Shown: positions 34,754-44,380 of the stretch, piece after piece | Numbering within the stretch: position 1 is the stretch's first letter | Layout of the letters: each line of letters starts with the position of its first letter | From: an uncultured Desulfovibrio sp. | Lineage (GTDB): Bacteria; Desulfobacterota; Desulfovibrionia; Desulfovibrionales; Desulfovibrionaceae | Length of the DNA stretch: 64,000 nt | Assembly (NCBI GenBank): GCA_900541395.1 | Contig: UQJT01000006.1 | Coordinates: forward strand, 35,215-99,214 | Reading direction: 5' to 3' | The notes under the pieces: model-generated | Seen by the model: only the letters and a program-made list of their open reading frames with translations | The model's database searches: none | Told to the model about the DNA's origin: nothing | Translations under genes and position numbers: made by a program

Positions 34754-35128
34754 ATGAACACTCCCGCCGATCTGTCCTACACCGACACCCACGAATGGGT
34801 CCGCATCGAAAACGACGAAGCCGTGCTCGGTATCACCGAATACGCCCAGCACACCCTGGGCGACATTACCTATGTGGAACTGCCCTCCGTGGGCGACACG
34901 CTGACCGAAGGCGCGGAAATGGGCACGGTGGAATCCGTCAAGGCCGCCAGCGATCTGTTCTCGCCGGTATCCGGCACGGTGACGGCCGTCAATGAAGAAC
35001 TGGCCGACCACCCCGATCTCGTCAACCAGGCCCCCTACGGAGGGGGGTGGATGGTGCGGGTCGCCCTGTCCGGCCGGCCTTCCGGCCTGCTGAACGCCGC
35101 CGACTACGAAAAGCTCTGCCAGGAGTAG
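34754..35128 (+). CDS. gcvH: Glycine cleavage system H protein
   Basis: This 124-residue lipoyl-carrier protein has the lipoylation site in [15 protein letters not shown], with Lys63 as the lipoylated residue. It shuttles the aminomethyl group between the P, T and L proteins. The ATG at 34754 has GGAG eight bases upstream; the frame's earlier in-frame ATG at 34742 overlaps that site. The gene ends 3 bp before gcvPA. Confidence 0.95.
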   Translation: MNTPADLSYTDTHEWVRIENDEAVLGITEYAQHTLGDITYVELPSVGDTLTEGAEMGTVESVKAASDLFSPVSGTVTAVNEELADHPDLVNQAPYGGGWMVRVALSGRPSGLLNAADYEKLCQE

Positions 35129-35131
35129 ATC

Positions 35132-36496
35132 ATGCCCTACATTCCCCACACGGAGGAAGAAACCCGGGCCATGCTGGACGTCGTGGGCGTCCGCACCCTG
35201 GATGATCTGTTCGCCGATATCGAGCCGTCCATGCGTCCGCGCCGTTTCGACGTGCCGGAAGGCCAGAGCGAAATGGACGTGTGCGCCCGCCTGGAAGCCC
35301 TGGCAGCCCGCAACCACACGGGAGTGGTCGGCTTTCTGGGCGCGGGCTTTTATGACCATCACATTCCCAAGGCCGTGGACGCCCTGGCCGGGCGCGGCGA
35401 GTTTCTCACCGCCTATACGCCGTACCAGCCCGAAGTGTCGCAGGGCACGCTTCAGGCTATTTTCGAGTTCCAGACCTCGATGTGCCGCCTGTTGGACATG
35501 GACTGCGCCAATGCTTCGGTCTATGACGGCGGTTCGGCCCTGTTCGAGGCGGGCATGATGGCCATTCGTCTGACCAAGCGGCGCAAGCTGGTGGTGGACG
35601 AGGCCGTCAACCCCATCTGGCGTACCATGCTGACCTCATACACCCGCAATCTCAATCTGAATCTGGTCACCGTGCCGCATAAGAACGGCGTCAGCGATCA
35701 GGCCGCCCTCAAGGCGGCCGCAGGAGACGGCGAGTGCGCGGCGGTCATGGTCCAGAACCCCAACTTTTTCGGAGTGGCGGACGACTATACGGACCTGTTC
35801 GCCCACGCCCGGAGTCAGGGGGCGCTCGGCGTTCTGTCCGTGTATCCGGTCATGCAGTCGGTGCTCAAGACTCCGGGGGAAATGGGCGCGGACATCGCCG
35901 TGGCCGACGGCCAGGCCCTGGGCATGCCCCTCAGCTTCGGCGGTCCCTACCTCGGCATCATGACCTGCAAAAAATCCCTGATCCGCCAGATGCCCGGCCG
36001 CATCGTGGGCCGCACCAAAGACGTGGACGGCAACACAGGCTACGTGCTGACCCTGCAGGCACGCGAACAGCATATCCGAAGGGCCAAAGCCACGTCCAAC
36101 ATCTGCTCCAATCAGGCTTTGTGCGCGCTGCGCAGTCTCATTCATCTGTCGCTGCTGGGTCCCGAGGGACTGATCCGCACTGCCGAACTGGGCATGGCCA
36201 ACGCCCGCTATGCCGTGGAACGTCTGACCGCTCTGCCCGGCGTGCGCCTGCTGAACGACGCTCCCTTCGGCAATGAAGTGGCGCTGGAACTGCCCGTGGA
36301 CGCCTACGGGCTGGCCGACGCCCTCACCCGCCAGGGTTATGTGCCCGGCTTCCCGGTCGGGCGCTACTACCCCGGCATGGACAAGGTGCTTCTGGTGGCC
36401 TGCACCGAAAAGCACAGCCGCGAACAAATCGGCGTCCTGGCCGAACTGATGGGAGCCGCTCTGCGCGCCCAGACCACGAAGGGAGGACTGTTGTGA
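35132..36496 (+). CDS. gcvPA: Glycine dehydrogenase (decarboxylating) subunit 1
   Basis: The 454-residue protein is the N-terminal half of the split P protein. Recognisable parts are PYIPHTEEETRAMLDVVG, FLGAGFYDHHIPKAVD and TAYTPYQPEVSQGTLQAIFE. It pairs with GcvPB to decarboxylate glycine using PLP. The stop overlaps the gcvPB start by 4 bp, which supports equal subunit amounts. A two-subunit P protein is usual in anaerobes and many other bacteria. Confidence 0.95.
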   Translation: MPYIPHTEEETRAMLDVVGVRTLDDLFADIEPSMRPRRFDVPEGQSEMDVCARLEALAARNHTGVVGFLGAGFYDHHIPKAVDALAGRGEFLTAYTPYQPEVSQGTLQAIFEFQTSMCRLLDMDCANASVYDGGSALFEAGMMAIRLTKRRKLVVDEAVNPIWRTMLTSYTRNLNLNLVTVPHKNGVSDQAALKAAAGDGECAAVMVQNPNFFGVADDYTDLFAHARSQGALGVLSVYPVMQSVLKTPGEMGADIAVADGQALGMPLSFGGPYLGIMTCKKSLIRQMPGRIVGRTKDVDGNTGYVLTLQAREQHIRRAKATSNICSNQALCALRSLIHLSLLGPEGLIRTAELGMANARYAVERLTALPGVRLLNDAPFGNEVALELPVDAYGLADALTRQGYVPGFPVGRYYPGMDKVLLVACTEKHSREQIGVLAELMGAALRAQTTKGGLL

Positions 36497-37929
36497 ACAC
36501 GCTCTTCGCCGATTCCCGTCCCGGCCGCACCGGCGTGCTGCCCAAACAGCCGGAGCGGCGCGCCGCCGACATGCTGCCCGCCTCCCTGCTGCGCGCATCC
36601 CGGCCCCGGCTGCCCGAACTGTCCGAATTGGATGTGATACGCCATTTCACGCGGCTGTCTCATCTCAATTATTCGGTGGACGCCAATCTCTATCCCCTCG
36701 GCTCGTGCACCATGAAGTACAATGCCAAATTCATGGAATACGCGGCCGCCCTGCCCGGCTTTACCGGGCTGCACCCCCTCATGGCCCAACTGCGCGGAGC
36801 CGGGCACTACACCCAGGGCGCCCTCCAACTGCTGTGGGAAATGGAACGTCTGCTGTGCGAAATCACGGGCATGACGGCCTTTACCCTTCAGCCCATGGCC
36901 GGCGCCCACGGCGAGTTTACCGGAGCCATGCTTATCGCGGCCTACCACCGCGACAAAGGCAATAAAAAAACCAAGATCATCATCCCCGATTCGGCCCACG
37001 GCACCAACCCCGCCTCGGCCACTCTGGCCGGATTCGAGGTGGTCAACATCCCGTCCAAAGACGGCATTATCGACCCCGACACTCTGGAAGCGGCCCTGAC
37101 CGACGACGTGGCGGCCCTGATGATGACCTGCCCCAACACCCTGGGCCTGTTTGAAAACAAGTTGCCCGCCCTGGTGGAGAAATTGCGGCGGGTGGACGCC
37201 CTGCTCTACTACGACGGCGCCAACATGAACGCCATTATGGGCAAGATGCGCGTGGGTGATGTGGGCTTCGACGTGGTGCACCTCAACCTGCACAAGACCT
37301 TCGGCACGCCCCACGGCGGCGGCGGCCCCGGCGCGGGGCCGGTGGGCGTCAGCGCCCGCCTCGAGCCCTTCCTGCCCGTTTCGCGGGTGGCCCGGCAACA
37401 GGACGGAACTTTCTACCTGGACTACGACCGGCCCAAAAGCATCGGCTATATCGCGCCCTTTTACGGCAACTTCGGCGTAGTGCTCAAAGCTTACGCCTAC
37501 ATCCTGCGCCTGGGCCGCGAAGGGTTGCGGCGGGCCTCGGAATACGCGGTGCTCAACGCCAATTATCTGCACAAGCGCCTTCGGGACATCCTTGATATGC
37601 CCTATGAACGCCTGTGCATGCATGAGTTCGTGGCCTCGGCGCCCGAGGGTCTGCGCGCCCTGGATATCGCCAAGGCCATGCTTGACGGCGGCGTGCACGC
37701 TCCAACCGTTTATTTTCCGCTTATCGTGCCCGAATGCCTCATGTTCGAGCCCACCGAAACGGAAAGCAAGGAAACCCTCGACAAGCTCGTCGACCTGCTT
37801 GACGACATCGTCAAGCGCGGCCGGGCCGACCCCGACGATCCGGCTCACGCCCCCTACCGCACCCCGGTGCGACGACTCGACGAAACCCTTGCCGCCCGCG
37901 GCATGGTGCTGACGGAAGATATGGAATAA
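36493..37929 (+). CDS. gcvPB: Glycine dehydrogenase (decarboxylating) subunit 2
   Basis: The 478-residue C-terminal half of the split P protein carries the PLP lysine in HLNLHKTFGTPHGGGGPG (Lys268). The start is a GTG overlapping the end of gcvPA. In sulfate reducers this system can run as glycine breakdown or, in reverse, as CO2 fixation to glycine. No L protein (dihydrolipoamide dehydrogenase) gene is seen in the window, so it must be supplied from elsewhere. Confidence 0.95.
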   Translation: MNTLFADSRPGRTGVLPKQPERRAADMLPASLLRASRPRLPELSELDVIRHFTRLSHLNYSVDANLYPLGSCTMKYNAKFMEYAAALPGFTGLHPLMAQLRGAGHYTQGALQLLWEMERLLCEITGMTAFTLQPMAGAHGEFTGAMLIAAYHRDKGNKKTKIIIPDSAHGTNPASATLAGFEVVNIPSKDGIIDPDTLEAALTDDVAALMMTCPNTLGLFENKLPALVEKLRRVDALLYYDGANMNAIMGKMRVGDVGFDVVHLNLHKTFGTPHGGGGPGAGPVGVSARLEPFLPVSRVARQQDGTFYLDYDRPKSIGYIAPFYGNFGVVLKAYAYILRLGREGLRRASEYAVLNANYLHKRLRDILDMPYERLCMHEFVASAPEGLRALDIAKAMLDGGVHAPTVYFPLIVPECLMFEPTETESKETLDKLVDLLDDIVKRGRADPDDPAHAPYRTPVRRLDETLAARGMVLTEDME

Positions 37930-37946
37930 AAGACAGGACGGCGCCT

Positions 37947-37989
37947 AACCGCCGGAGGCGTTCGCGTCTCCGGCGGTTGCCTGTTTTTT
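37947..37989 (+). terminator. Terminator between gcvPB and lplA
   Basis: AACCGCCGGAG (37947-37957) pairs with CTCCGGCGGTT (37968-37978), followed by GCCTG and six T residues. The lplA ATG is only 11 bp after the T-run, so lplA is expressed either by read-through or from a promoter inside the terminator or gcvPB. Confidence 0.9.
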
Positions 37990-37999
37990 CGGAGTATCC

Positions 38000-39016
38000 A
38001 TGCTTGCCCTGCGCATCGACTCGCTTGATCCCTGCTTCAATCTGGCGTTGGAGGAAACGCTGTTCAACGCTCTCGAACCCGGCCGCCCCGGCTGGTTCCT
38101 TATCTGGCGCAACGGTCCTTCCATCATTGTGGGCAGGCACCAGAACACTCTGGAGGAAATCAACGAGGACTTTGTCCGCGCGGCCGGGTTGTCCGTGGTA
38201 CGACGACCCACCGGTGGGGGGGCGGTTTACCACGATGAGGGCAATATCAACTTTTCCTTTCTGACCGTAGTGGATAAAAACCGCCCGCCAAGCTTTGCGG
38301 ATTTTCTCTCCCCCATTGTCGGCGCCCTGGCCGATCTGGGGGTGACGGCCCGTTTTTCCAGCCGCAACGACATCACAGTGGAAGGCCGCAAGATTTCCGG
38401 CAGCGCCCAGCGCCGTTCGGGCTCGCGCATGCTGCACCACGGGACTATGATGGTGGACCTCGACGCCGGCATATTGGGCAAGGCGCTGACGGGCAACCCG
38501 GACAAGTACCGCTCCAAGGGAGTGGCTTCGCACAAAAGCCGGGTGGCCAACCTGCGGGAATTTTTGCCCCCGGACTGGAGTCGGGATACATGCATGACCC
38601 GCGTCATCGACGCCATGGCGCGCCGTTGCGCCACCGGGGAAACCGCGTTGCCCCCCCGGCTGAAGGCCGAGGCCGAGGCTCTGGCCGACGCCAAATACCG
38701 ATCCTGGGACTGGAACTACGGCAAATCGCCCGAATTCACCGAACGTCGCCGCCGCCGTTTTCCGTGGGGCGCTCTGGAATGCCGGTTCAACGTCAAAAAC
38801 GGCGTCATCACCCGCTGCTCCCTGTACGGCGATTTTTTCACGTTGGGCGATATCGCCGATCTGGAAAAACAATTTGAAGGCGTGCCCCGCACGCCGGAAG
38901 CGCTGACCTCGGCGCTGGCTCATGTGCCTGTGGAGCAATGGTTTGTGGGCGGCGAACGCGGCCCCCTGTTGGACTTTCTATGCCGGGGCGATGACGACGA
39001 ACGGGATTCGGCCTAA
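38000..39016 (+). CDS. lplA: Lipoate-protein ligase A
   Basis: The 338-residue protein has LplA family signatures: RRPTGGGAVYHDEGNINFSF, then the lysine-containing GRKISGSAQRR, and a C-terminal accessory domain typical of full-length LplA. It activates lipoate with ATP and attaches it to carrier lysines, here most plausibly Lys63 of GcvH. Placement directly after the gcv operon fits that client. It depends on lipoate uptake or salvage; no lipB or lipA is seen in the window. Confidence 0.93.
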   Translation: MLALRIDSLDPCFNLALEETLFNALEPGRPGWFLIWRNGPSIIVGRHQNTLEEINEDFVRAAGLSVVRRPTGGGAVYHDEGNINFSFLTVVDKNRPPSFADFLSPIVGALADLGVTARFSSRNDITVEGRKISGSAQRRSGSRMLHHGTMMVDLDAGILGKALTGNPDKYRSKGVASHKSRVANLREFLPPDWSRDTCMTRVIDAMARRCATGETALPPRLKAEAEALADAKYRSWDWNYGKSPEFTERRRRRFPWGALECRFNVKNGVITRCSLYGDFFTLGDIADLEKQFEGVPRTPEALTSALAHVPVEQWFVGGERGPLLDFLCRGDDDERDSA

Positions 39017-39097
39017 GGACGCCGGGAGAGGCGGGAAAAACGCGCCGGACGCCCTGTCTCGCCGCTCGTCGCCGGTTTGAGAAAAGCGGCCGTCGGC

Positions 39098-39457
39098 TCA
39101 GAGCGCGGCCTTCAATTCGTCCCGAAAGCGCTCCAGATTGTTGGGTTCGCCGGGCTTGGCTTCGTCCGGATACAGCAGAGCCGACATATAGAACACCGAA
39201 TCAATGGACAGCGCGTTGGCCGCGCCGGACGCGAAATTCCGGAGCCCTGCGCGGGCCCGCTCACGCAGGGCCGCGGGCAATGCGGCCAGATGGACGCCTC
39301 CTTCCTTGTCCAGCGAAGCCAGCAGTTCGGCCTTTTTCCGCATGATCGCCCGATATCCCGCAGTGTCGCCGCTTTCGATAAGGGTCTTGCCCTGCTCTTC
39401 CTGATCGGCAATCCGGTCGCATACCGTCTGTAACCAGTCGATAAAGCCATTGCTCAT
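39098..39457 (-). CDS. Hypothetical protein, small and soluble
   Basis: This 119-residue protein starts MSNGFIDWLQTVCDRIADQE; I do not assign it to a named family. It is mostly helical by eye, with one Cys and a charged N-terminal half, and has no membrane segment or signal peptide. The ATG at 39457 has GAGGTG seven bases upstream; the frame is open 17 codons more without a good start. It is convergent with lplA and divergent from msrAB. I believe similar proteins occur in other Desulfovibrio genomes, but I cannot verify that here. Confidence 0.6.
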   Translation of the reverse strand: MSNGFIDWLQTVCDRIADQEEQGKTLIESGDTAGYRAIMRKKAELLASLDKEGGVHLAALPAALRERARAGLRNFASGAANALSIDSVFYMSALLYPDEAKPGEPNNLERFRDELKAAL

Positions 39458-39633
39458 GGTGCACCTCACGTACTTTCCGGAACGGTCCGTGGAGCCGCGG
39501 CAAGCCATGCTTCCGGCGCGCCAGGGACGGGCCTCGGCCGAAGCTCCTTATTCCGCATATTCGTTGTAAGGATAATCTTCCGACTCACACCGTCAATCCT
39601 TGCCGAACAGAGCGGCGATCTTACTCTTTCGGC

Positions 39634-40689
39634 ATGAACCTCTTTTCCGGCGCGCGCGTTCTTATTTTTTTTCTGGTCGCGTTCGGTCCGGGCACGGCAT
39701 CGGCCGTGTCCGCCGACACGGTTCACGACGCCGCGCCGATTCCCCTCAAGGCGACAATCATGAGCACCACCCCCATGCCCCCCCTGACGCCGGAAGAAAA
39801 TCGCGTCATCAGGGACAAAGGTACGGAAAGGCCCTTTTCGGGCCGATACTGGAACCTGGACGAAACGGGCACCTATGTATGCCGCCGGTGCGGCGCGCCC
39901 CTGTATCGGTCCTCGGACAAATTCGACGCGGGTTGCGGCTGGCCCAGCTTTGACGACGAAATTCCGGGCGCGGTGGAACGTCGTCCCGATCCCGACGGCG
40001 CGCGCATCGAAATCGTCTGCGCCTCGTGCGGCGGCCATCTGGGACATGTTTTTGAAGGCGAACATTTTACGCCTAAAAACACGCGGCATTGCGTCAATTC
40101 CCTCTCGCTGGCCTTTCGTCCCGGCGAGTCGGCAACCGACGCCGACGTCCCGAATCCGGCGGGTCCGGCCACGCCGGCCGCCGACCGCTGCTCGGGCGTG
40201 GCCCTGTTCGCCGGAGGCTGTTTCTGGGGTGTGGAGGATGCCTTCCGCAAAACGCCCGGCGTGTGCGAAGCGGTGTCCGGCTACTCGGGCGGCAGCACTC
40301 CGGACCCCGACTACGAACAGGTATGCGGCGGCCGTACCGGCCATGCCGAAACCGTGCGCGTCACATTCGATCCGTCCAGGGTTTCCTATGAACAGCTCGC
40401 CCGCCTGTTCTTCGAAATCCATGACCCTACCCAACTGGATCGACAGGGCCCGGATGTGGGCAGCCAATACCGTTCAGCGGTTTTCTACCTGGACGAAACC
40501 CAGAAGGCCGTGGCCGAAAAACTTGTGGCCAAGTTGAAAATGCTGGGCTACCCCGTGGTTACCCGCATCGAAAAAGCGGGAGAATTCTACCCGGCCGAAG
40601 ACTATCATCAGCGCTTCGCCGAGCGCACCGGACGTGGAGCCTGCCATCTGCGCGTGCCGCGCTTTGAGCGGCCCGCCGCCAATCGTTGA
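39634..40689 (+). CDS. msrAB: Bifunctional methionine sulfoxide reductase MsrB-MsrA, exported
   Basis: The 351-residue fusion begins with a hydrophobic signal segment (ARVLIFFLVAFGPGTASA). The MsrB domain follows, with zinc cysteines C83, C86, C129 and C132 and the catalytic C153 in RHCVNS. The MsrA domain has catalytic C196 in GGCFWGVED. It reduces both R- and S-methionine sulfoxide, probably in the periplasm, protecting surface and periplasmic proteins from oxidants. Fused Msr proteins occur in both BA and AB order; this one is B then A. It is convergent with the asparaginase gene, 8 bp apart. Confidence 0.92.
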   Translation: MNLFSGARVLIFFLVAFGPGTASAVSADTVHDAAPIPLKATIMSTTPMPPLTPEENRVIRDKGTERPFSGRYWNLDETGTYVCRRCGAPLYRSSDKFDAGCGWPSFDDEIPGAVERRPDPDGARIEIVCASCGGHLGHVFEGEHFTPKNTRHCVNSLSLAFRPGESATDADVPNPAGPATPAADRCSGVALFAGGCFWGVEDAFRKTPGVCEAVSGYSGGSTPDPDYEQVCGGRTGHAETVRVTFDPSRVSYEQLARLFFEIHDPTQLDRQGPDVGSQYRSAVFYLDETQKAVAEKLVAKLKMLGYPVVTRIEKAGEFYPAEDYHQRFAERTGRGACHLRVPRFERPAANR

Positions 40690-40697
40690 GGCGGCGC

Positions 40698-41699
40698 TCA
40701 GCGCGCGAACAGGGCCTGGACGCCCCGTGCGTCCAATCCGTGCTGAAGCCCCAACATGAGGAGCACGCGGGCGTGCTGCGGCGACAGATTGTCGGCGTAC
40801 GCCGCCCCGGCCTCGGCCAGACTGCGCCCGCCGCCGGGGTAGCCGTACAGGGGGAAAACCCGGCCGTTGGGCACGCGGGTGGCGATGACAATCGCCACGC
40901 CCCGCGTTACCAGCTCGCGCAAAGTTTCGTACTGCCCCAGAGGTACGTTGCCGCAGCCCAGAGCCGCCAGCACCACGCCCCGCGCCCCGGCTTCCGCGGC
41001 GGCCCGCAGCAGGACGCCGTCGGCCCCGGCATAGGAAGGCACGATATCCACCCTGGGCAGGGGGTCGTCCAGCAGGGGCACATGCTGCCGTCGCGCCGGA
41101 CTGCGATAAAAGCGTACGGCGTCGGGGTCCACCTGGCCGAGAAATCCGAAGTCGCCCGACTTGAAGGTGGCCACTTCCGAAGTGCTGGTCTTGGAGGCTT
41201 CACGCGCGGCATTAATCTGATCGTTCAGACAGATGACCACGCCCTTGCCCGATGCTTCGGGCGAAAGACAAATGCGTACGGCGTTGAACAGGTTGCGCGG
41301 ACCGTCGAAGTCGACCTCCGAGGCGTTGCGCTGCGCGCCCACCAATACCACGGGCTTGTCCGTATCCAGCGTGAGATCGAGGAACCAGGCCGTTTCCTCC
41401 ATGGTATCCGTGCCGTGGGACACGATGACCCCGGCCACCTCGGGCCGCGCCACGGCGACGGTCACGGCGGCGTGCAGAGCGCGCCAGCGATCCGGGTCCA
41501 TATATTCGGACGGAATATTGAACAGATTGATCACGTCCAGCCGGGCCAATCCGGCGATATCGGGCCGCAGAGCCAACAGTTCATCCCCGTCGAACACCGG
41601 GCGGGGAGCCTGCAGATCGGGATCCACTTTCATGGCTATGGTGCCTCCGGTGGCCACCAGCACCACGATCGGCCGATTTGCGTCCATCATGTCGCTCAT
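40698..41699 (-). CDS. L-asparaginase (type II fold), no signal peptide
   Basis: The roughly 333-residue protein has the two asparaginase active-site loops, ATGGTIAM (T20) and SHGTDTMEETA (T97, D98), and a usual length for the family. It hydrolyses asparagine to aspartate and ammonia. No secretion signal is seen at the ATG 41699 (GGGAG upstream), so it is probably cytoplasmic despite the type II-like sequence; a start further up would add 50 residues without a clear signal. Neighbours give no pathway context. Confidence 0.88.
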   Translation of the reverse strand: MSDMMDANRPIVVLVATGGTIAMKVDPDLQAPRPVFDGDELLALRPDIAGLARLDVINLFNIPSEYMDPDRWRALHAAVTVAVARPEVAGVIVSHGTDTMEETAWFLDLTLDTDKPVVLVGAQRNASEVDFDGPRNLFNAVRICLSPEASGKGVVICLNDQINAAREASKTSTSEVATFKSGDFGFLGQVDPDAVRFYRSPARRQHVPLLDDPLPRVDIVPSYAGADGVLLRAAAEAGARGVVLAALGCGNVPLGQYETLRELVTRGVAIVIATRVPNGRVFPLYGYPGGGRSLAEAGAAYADNLSPQHARVLLMLGLQHGLDARGVQALFAR

Positions 41700-41910
41700 G
41701 CCTTCACTCCCGAACCTGGGGTCAACTCCCTCATGACGAATCTCACGCATGTGGAGCCATGTTCCGTACCCGGAAAAGGAGTTTTTCGCCCCGGGCGTCC
41801 CCTTTGTCAACAGCGACCGTCTTTTCCGTCCCGGGACTTCTCCGGGCACGGAGACTTCTCATTGCCCGCTCACGCCAAGGGTCGTACATCCTGAAAAGGA
41901 GGTACCATCC

Positions 41911-42600
41911 ATGCGTCAACTTACCCTTTGCGCCACCTTGCGCCAGCTATCCGGCAACGCGGCCATGCTCGGCCTGTTGCTGGTTATGCCTTTTGCCGTT
42001 CCCCAGGCCCACGCCGCGCCGAATCAGGTGCACATGGGCCGCCAACCCCAGGCCCAGAGCCAGGCACAGAATCCGTCGCAAACCGCTCCTGCGCCCGCCA
42101 TGTCCGCCATGAATCACGCGGGCATGAGCCACGGCATGAATCAGGCCCGGGACTATTCCGATCGCGCTTTTCTGTCGGGCATGATAGCTCACCACGAAGG
42201 CGCCGTGAATATGGCCGATCAGTTGTTGCAATCGCCCCGTGGTTCCGTCGAGCCTCAGGTTGCCCGCTGGGCTCAGGAAATCCGCAAGGCCCAGACCGAG
42301 GAGATCATGGACATGCAGGCCCTGCTGCGCACCGAGGGCGGTCTGGACAAGGCCGCTTACCAGGATATGCAGCGGCAGATGGATGAAATGATGGACCAGG
42401 GCCAGGGCCTTGACCCCAACGTGCGCTTTGTGGCCCTCATGATTCCGCACCACGCCGGCGCCGTGGAAATGGCTCTGCCCGCTTTGCTGTATTCCGACAG
42501 CCGCCGAATCGCCAATCTGGCCCAGGACATCATTGAGGAACAAAGCGAGGAAATCGCCGCTTTTCGCGACTGGCTGAGCCAGCAGCGCCATTCTCTCTAG
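41911..42600 (+). CDS. DUF305 protein, exported, Met/His-rich
   Basis: The 229-residue protein has a signal peptide ending near PQAHAAP. Two DUF305 repeats follow with paired histidines, GMIAHHEGAVNMA and LMIPHHAGAVEMA, forming a ferritin-like four-helix fold. The linker is Met/His-rich (AMSAMNHAGMSHGMN). Such proteins are often copper-linked, though their reaction is unknown. AAGGAGG lies just upstream of the ATG at 41911. It may pair in function with the Met-rich DUF4396 membrane protein at 8513, but they are far apart. Confidence 0.85.
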   Translation: MRQLTLCATLRQLSGNAAMLGLLLVMPFAVPQAHAAPNQVHMGRQPQAQSQAQNPSQTAPAPAMSAMNHAGMSHGMNQARDYSDRAFLSGMIAHHEGAVNMADQLLQSPRGSVEPQVARWAQEIRKAQTEEIMDMQALLRTEGGLDKAAYQDMQRQMDEMMDQGQGLDPNVRFVALMIPHHAGAVEMALPALLYSDSRRIANLAQDIIEEQSEEIAAFRDWLSQQRHSL

Positions 42601-42608
42601 AACTCATT

Positions 42609-42638
42609 TCATAATTCAGCCCAAGGGCTGAATTATGA
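42609..42638. terminator. Perfect 14-bp palindrome after the DUF305 gene
   Basis: TCATAATTCAGCCC and GGGCTGAATTATGA flank AA. It starts 9 bp after the stop codon and lacks a T-run. It could end transcription or protect the 3' end of the DUF305 mRNA. Confidence 0.65.
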
Positions 42639-42914
42639 AGATCATTCGCCAAAAAACGCGGTTTTTGGCTCATTCACGGCGCTTTTCGCGCCGCACCGGA
42701 CTTCCAACCGGCGTTTCCCTTTCCGGTTCCCTTCGCCGCCGCCCGGTTCCGAACCGGACGGCGGCGAGTTGTTCATCTCGGCGGCCCGCCACGACGCTTA
42801 CGGCCTCGCGCGAACGACTTGAGGTCCGCCGTGCCTTGTACTAGGTTGAACCCTCGCGGCGCGCTTTCGACCGGAAGAGACGGGATAAACGCCGCCGCGC
42901 CGGAGGTGGTGTTC
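42639..42914. other. Spacer with several further hairpins before the CapA-like gene
   Basis: Within it are GCCAAAAA/TTTTTGGC (about 42647-42670), GGCGC/GCGCC (about 42678-42692) and CCGGTTC/GAACCGG (about 42743-42758). No gene is seen. Confidence 0.4.
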
Positions 42915-44261
42915 GTGTTCGCGTTGTGTTGTCTGTGGTTGCTGCTTCTGTCCGGCGGCTGCGCACCCTCTCCCGTCGCGCCTGCTCCGACCGTTCCGGG
43001 CCTTTCCGGTGCGCCCCCGCCCGCGTGCGATCGCGCGGTGCGTCTGGTATTCACCGGCGACATCATGACCCACGCGGAGCAGTTGAACATCGCCCGCCAG
43101 GCGGACGGAAGCTACGATTTTTCCGGTCAGTTCGCGCCGGTGCTTCCCCTGTTGCAGGGCGATCTGCTCGTAGGCAACTTCGAAACCGTGCTCGCCGGTC
43201 CCCGGCGTCCCTACACCGGCTATCCCAGTTTCAACACCCCCGATTCTCTGGCCGATGCGTTGCGGAAAGCAGGGTTCGACGTTCTGTTGCTGGCCAACAA
43301 CCATATCCTCGATCTGGGCGCTCAGGCGGCCCTGCGCACAAAACAGGTCCTGACGGACAAGGGGTTCGCCGTCACGGGCCTGGGGCCGGGGCAGGCCGGA
43401 CACACGCCGCCCCTGTTGTGCGAGGTAAACGGCCTGCGCCTGGGCATCCTCAATTACACCTATGGCAGCAACCGCCCGGTGACCCCGGCGCTGGAACGGG
43501 AAATCGCTCTCAACGGCATGGATCTGCTTCTTATAACCTGGGATGTGCTGGCCCTGCGCGCGGCGGGGGCGCAGTATATCGTGGCCGCCATGCACTGGGG
43601 CATCGAGTACCGGCCCGAACCTTCACCCGCCCAGCGGGCTGTGGCGGCCCATTGCCTGGCCTTGGGCGTGGACGCGATAATCGGGGCGCATCCCCATATT
43701 CTTCAACCTGTGGAACTGCACGCGGGATACGGAAAACCTCAACTCGTCGCATGGTCTCTGGGCAACTTCATCTCCGCGCAGCGGACCGTCCCGCGCGAAC
43801 GCGCCATGATCCTGGCTTTGGATCTCACCTGTTCGCCCGGCGGCGTGCCGAGACTGCGCCGGGTCTCCCTCAGTCCCACCTGGGTGGAATTGAGCCCCGC
43901 CCGCAAGCGGGCGCGCATTCTGCCCACGGCGCCCGGCCTGCTGCCGGACGACGCGAGCGAGGAAATTCGAACCACGGTGCGCCGCGTTCACGCCGACTGC
44001 CTGAATTTCCTGGGAGTGCTGCCTGTGCCGGACGCCCGTGGGTTTTACACCATATACGAAGCCCCTCCCCCGGTGACGGACTGGCTTCCCGGACGTTCCG
44101 CACGTCTGATGCGTTTTTTTCTGCCGGACGCATGGCTGCGCCAAGCAGTCATGCGCTCGCGGTTGAGACCGCCCTCTGTTGCCGGAAAAATCACGGCTCC
44201 GGCTGTGCCCCTGAGCGACAAAAAGCGGCCACGGCCCGACTCGACCGCAAACGCCTCTTGA
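42915..44261 (+). CDS. CapA/PgsA-family lipoprotein (metallophosphatase-like)
   Basis: The roughly 448-residue protein has the CapA (PGA_cap) core: LVFTGDIMTH, GNFETVLAG, LLLANNHILDLG, AAMHWGIEYR and IGAHPHILQP. These are the metal-binding motifs of a calcineurin-like phosphoesterase. The GTG at 42915 is chosen for GGAGG eight bases upstream, giving an N-terminal FALCCLWLLLLSGGCAP that looks like a lipoprotein signal, although the lipobox is imperfect. Members make or anchor poly-gamma-glutamate or act in envelope metabolism. No capBC genes lie beside it, so the polymer link is uncertain. Confidence 0.8.
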   Translation: MFALCCLWLLLLSGGCAPSPVAPAPTVPGLSGAPPPACDRAVRLVFTGDIMTHAEQLNIARQADGSYDFSGQFAPVLPLLQGDLLVGNFETVLAGPRRPYTGYPSFNTPDSLADALRKAGFDVLLLANNHILDLGAQAALRTKQVLTDKGFAVTGLGPGQAGHTPPLLCEVNGLRLGILNYTYGSNRPVTPALEREIALNGMDLLLITWDVLALRAAGAQYIVAAMHWGIEYRPEPSPAQRAVAAHCLALGVDAIIGAHPHILQPVELHAGYGKPQLVAWSLGNFISAQRTVPRERAMILALDLTCSPGGVPRLRRVSLSPTWVELSPARKRARILPTAPGLLPDDASEEIRTTVRRVHADCLNFLGVLPVPDARGFYTIYEAPPPVTDWLPGRSARLMRFFLPDAWLRQAVMRSRLRPPSVAGKITAPAVPLSDKKRPRPDSTANAS

Positions 44262-44295
44262 CCGACAAATAAAGGTGCTCTAAGAGAAGTAAGCC

Positions 44296-44372
44296 GCGCT
44301 AGTAGCTCAGTCGGATAGAGCAGCTGCCTTCTAAGCAGCCGGCCGGGGGTTCGAATCCCTCCTGGCGCACCA
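44296..44372 (+). tRNA. tRNA-Arg (anticodon TCT)
   Basis: A 77-nt cloverleaf: acceptor arm GCGCTAG/CTGGCGC (one G-U), D arm AGCTCAGTCGGATAGAGC, anticodon arm GCTGC-CTTCTAA-GCAGC with TCT, T arm with GGTTCGAATCC, and encoded CCA at 44370-44372. It reads AGA codons. A tRNA gene with encoded CCA is a common integration site for islands; accessory genes follow to the right. Confidence 0.95.
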
Positions 44373-44380
44373 AAAAATTT

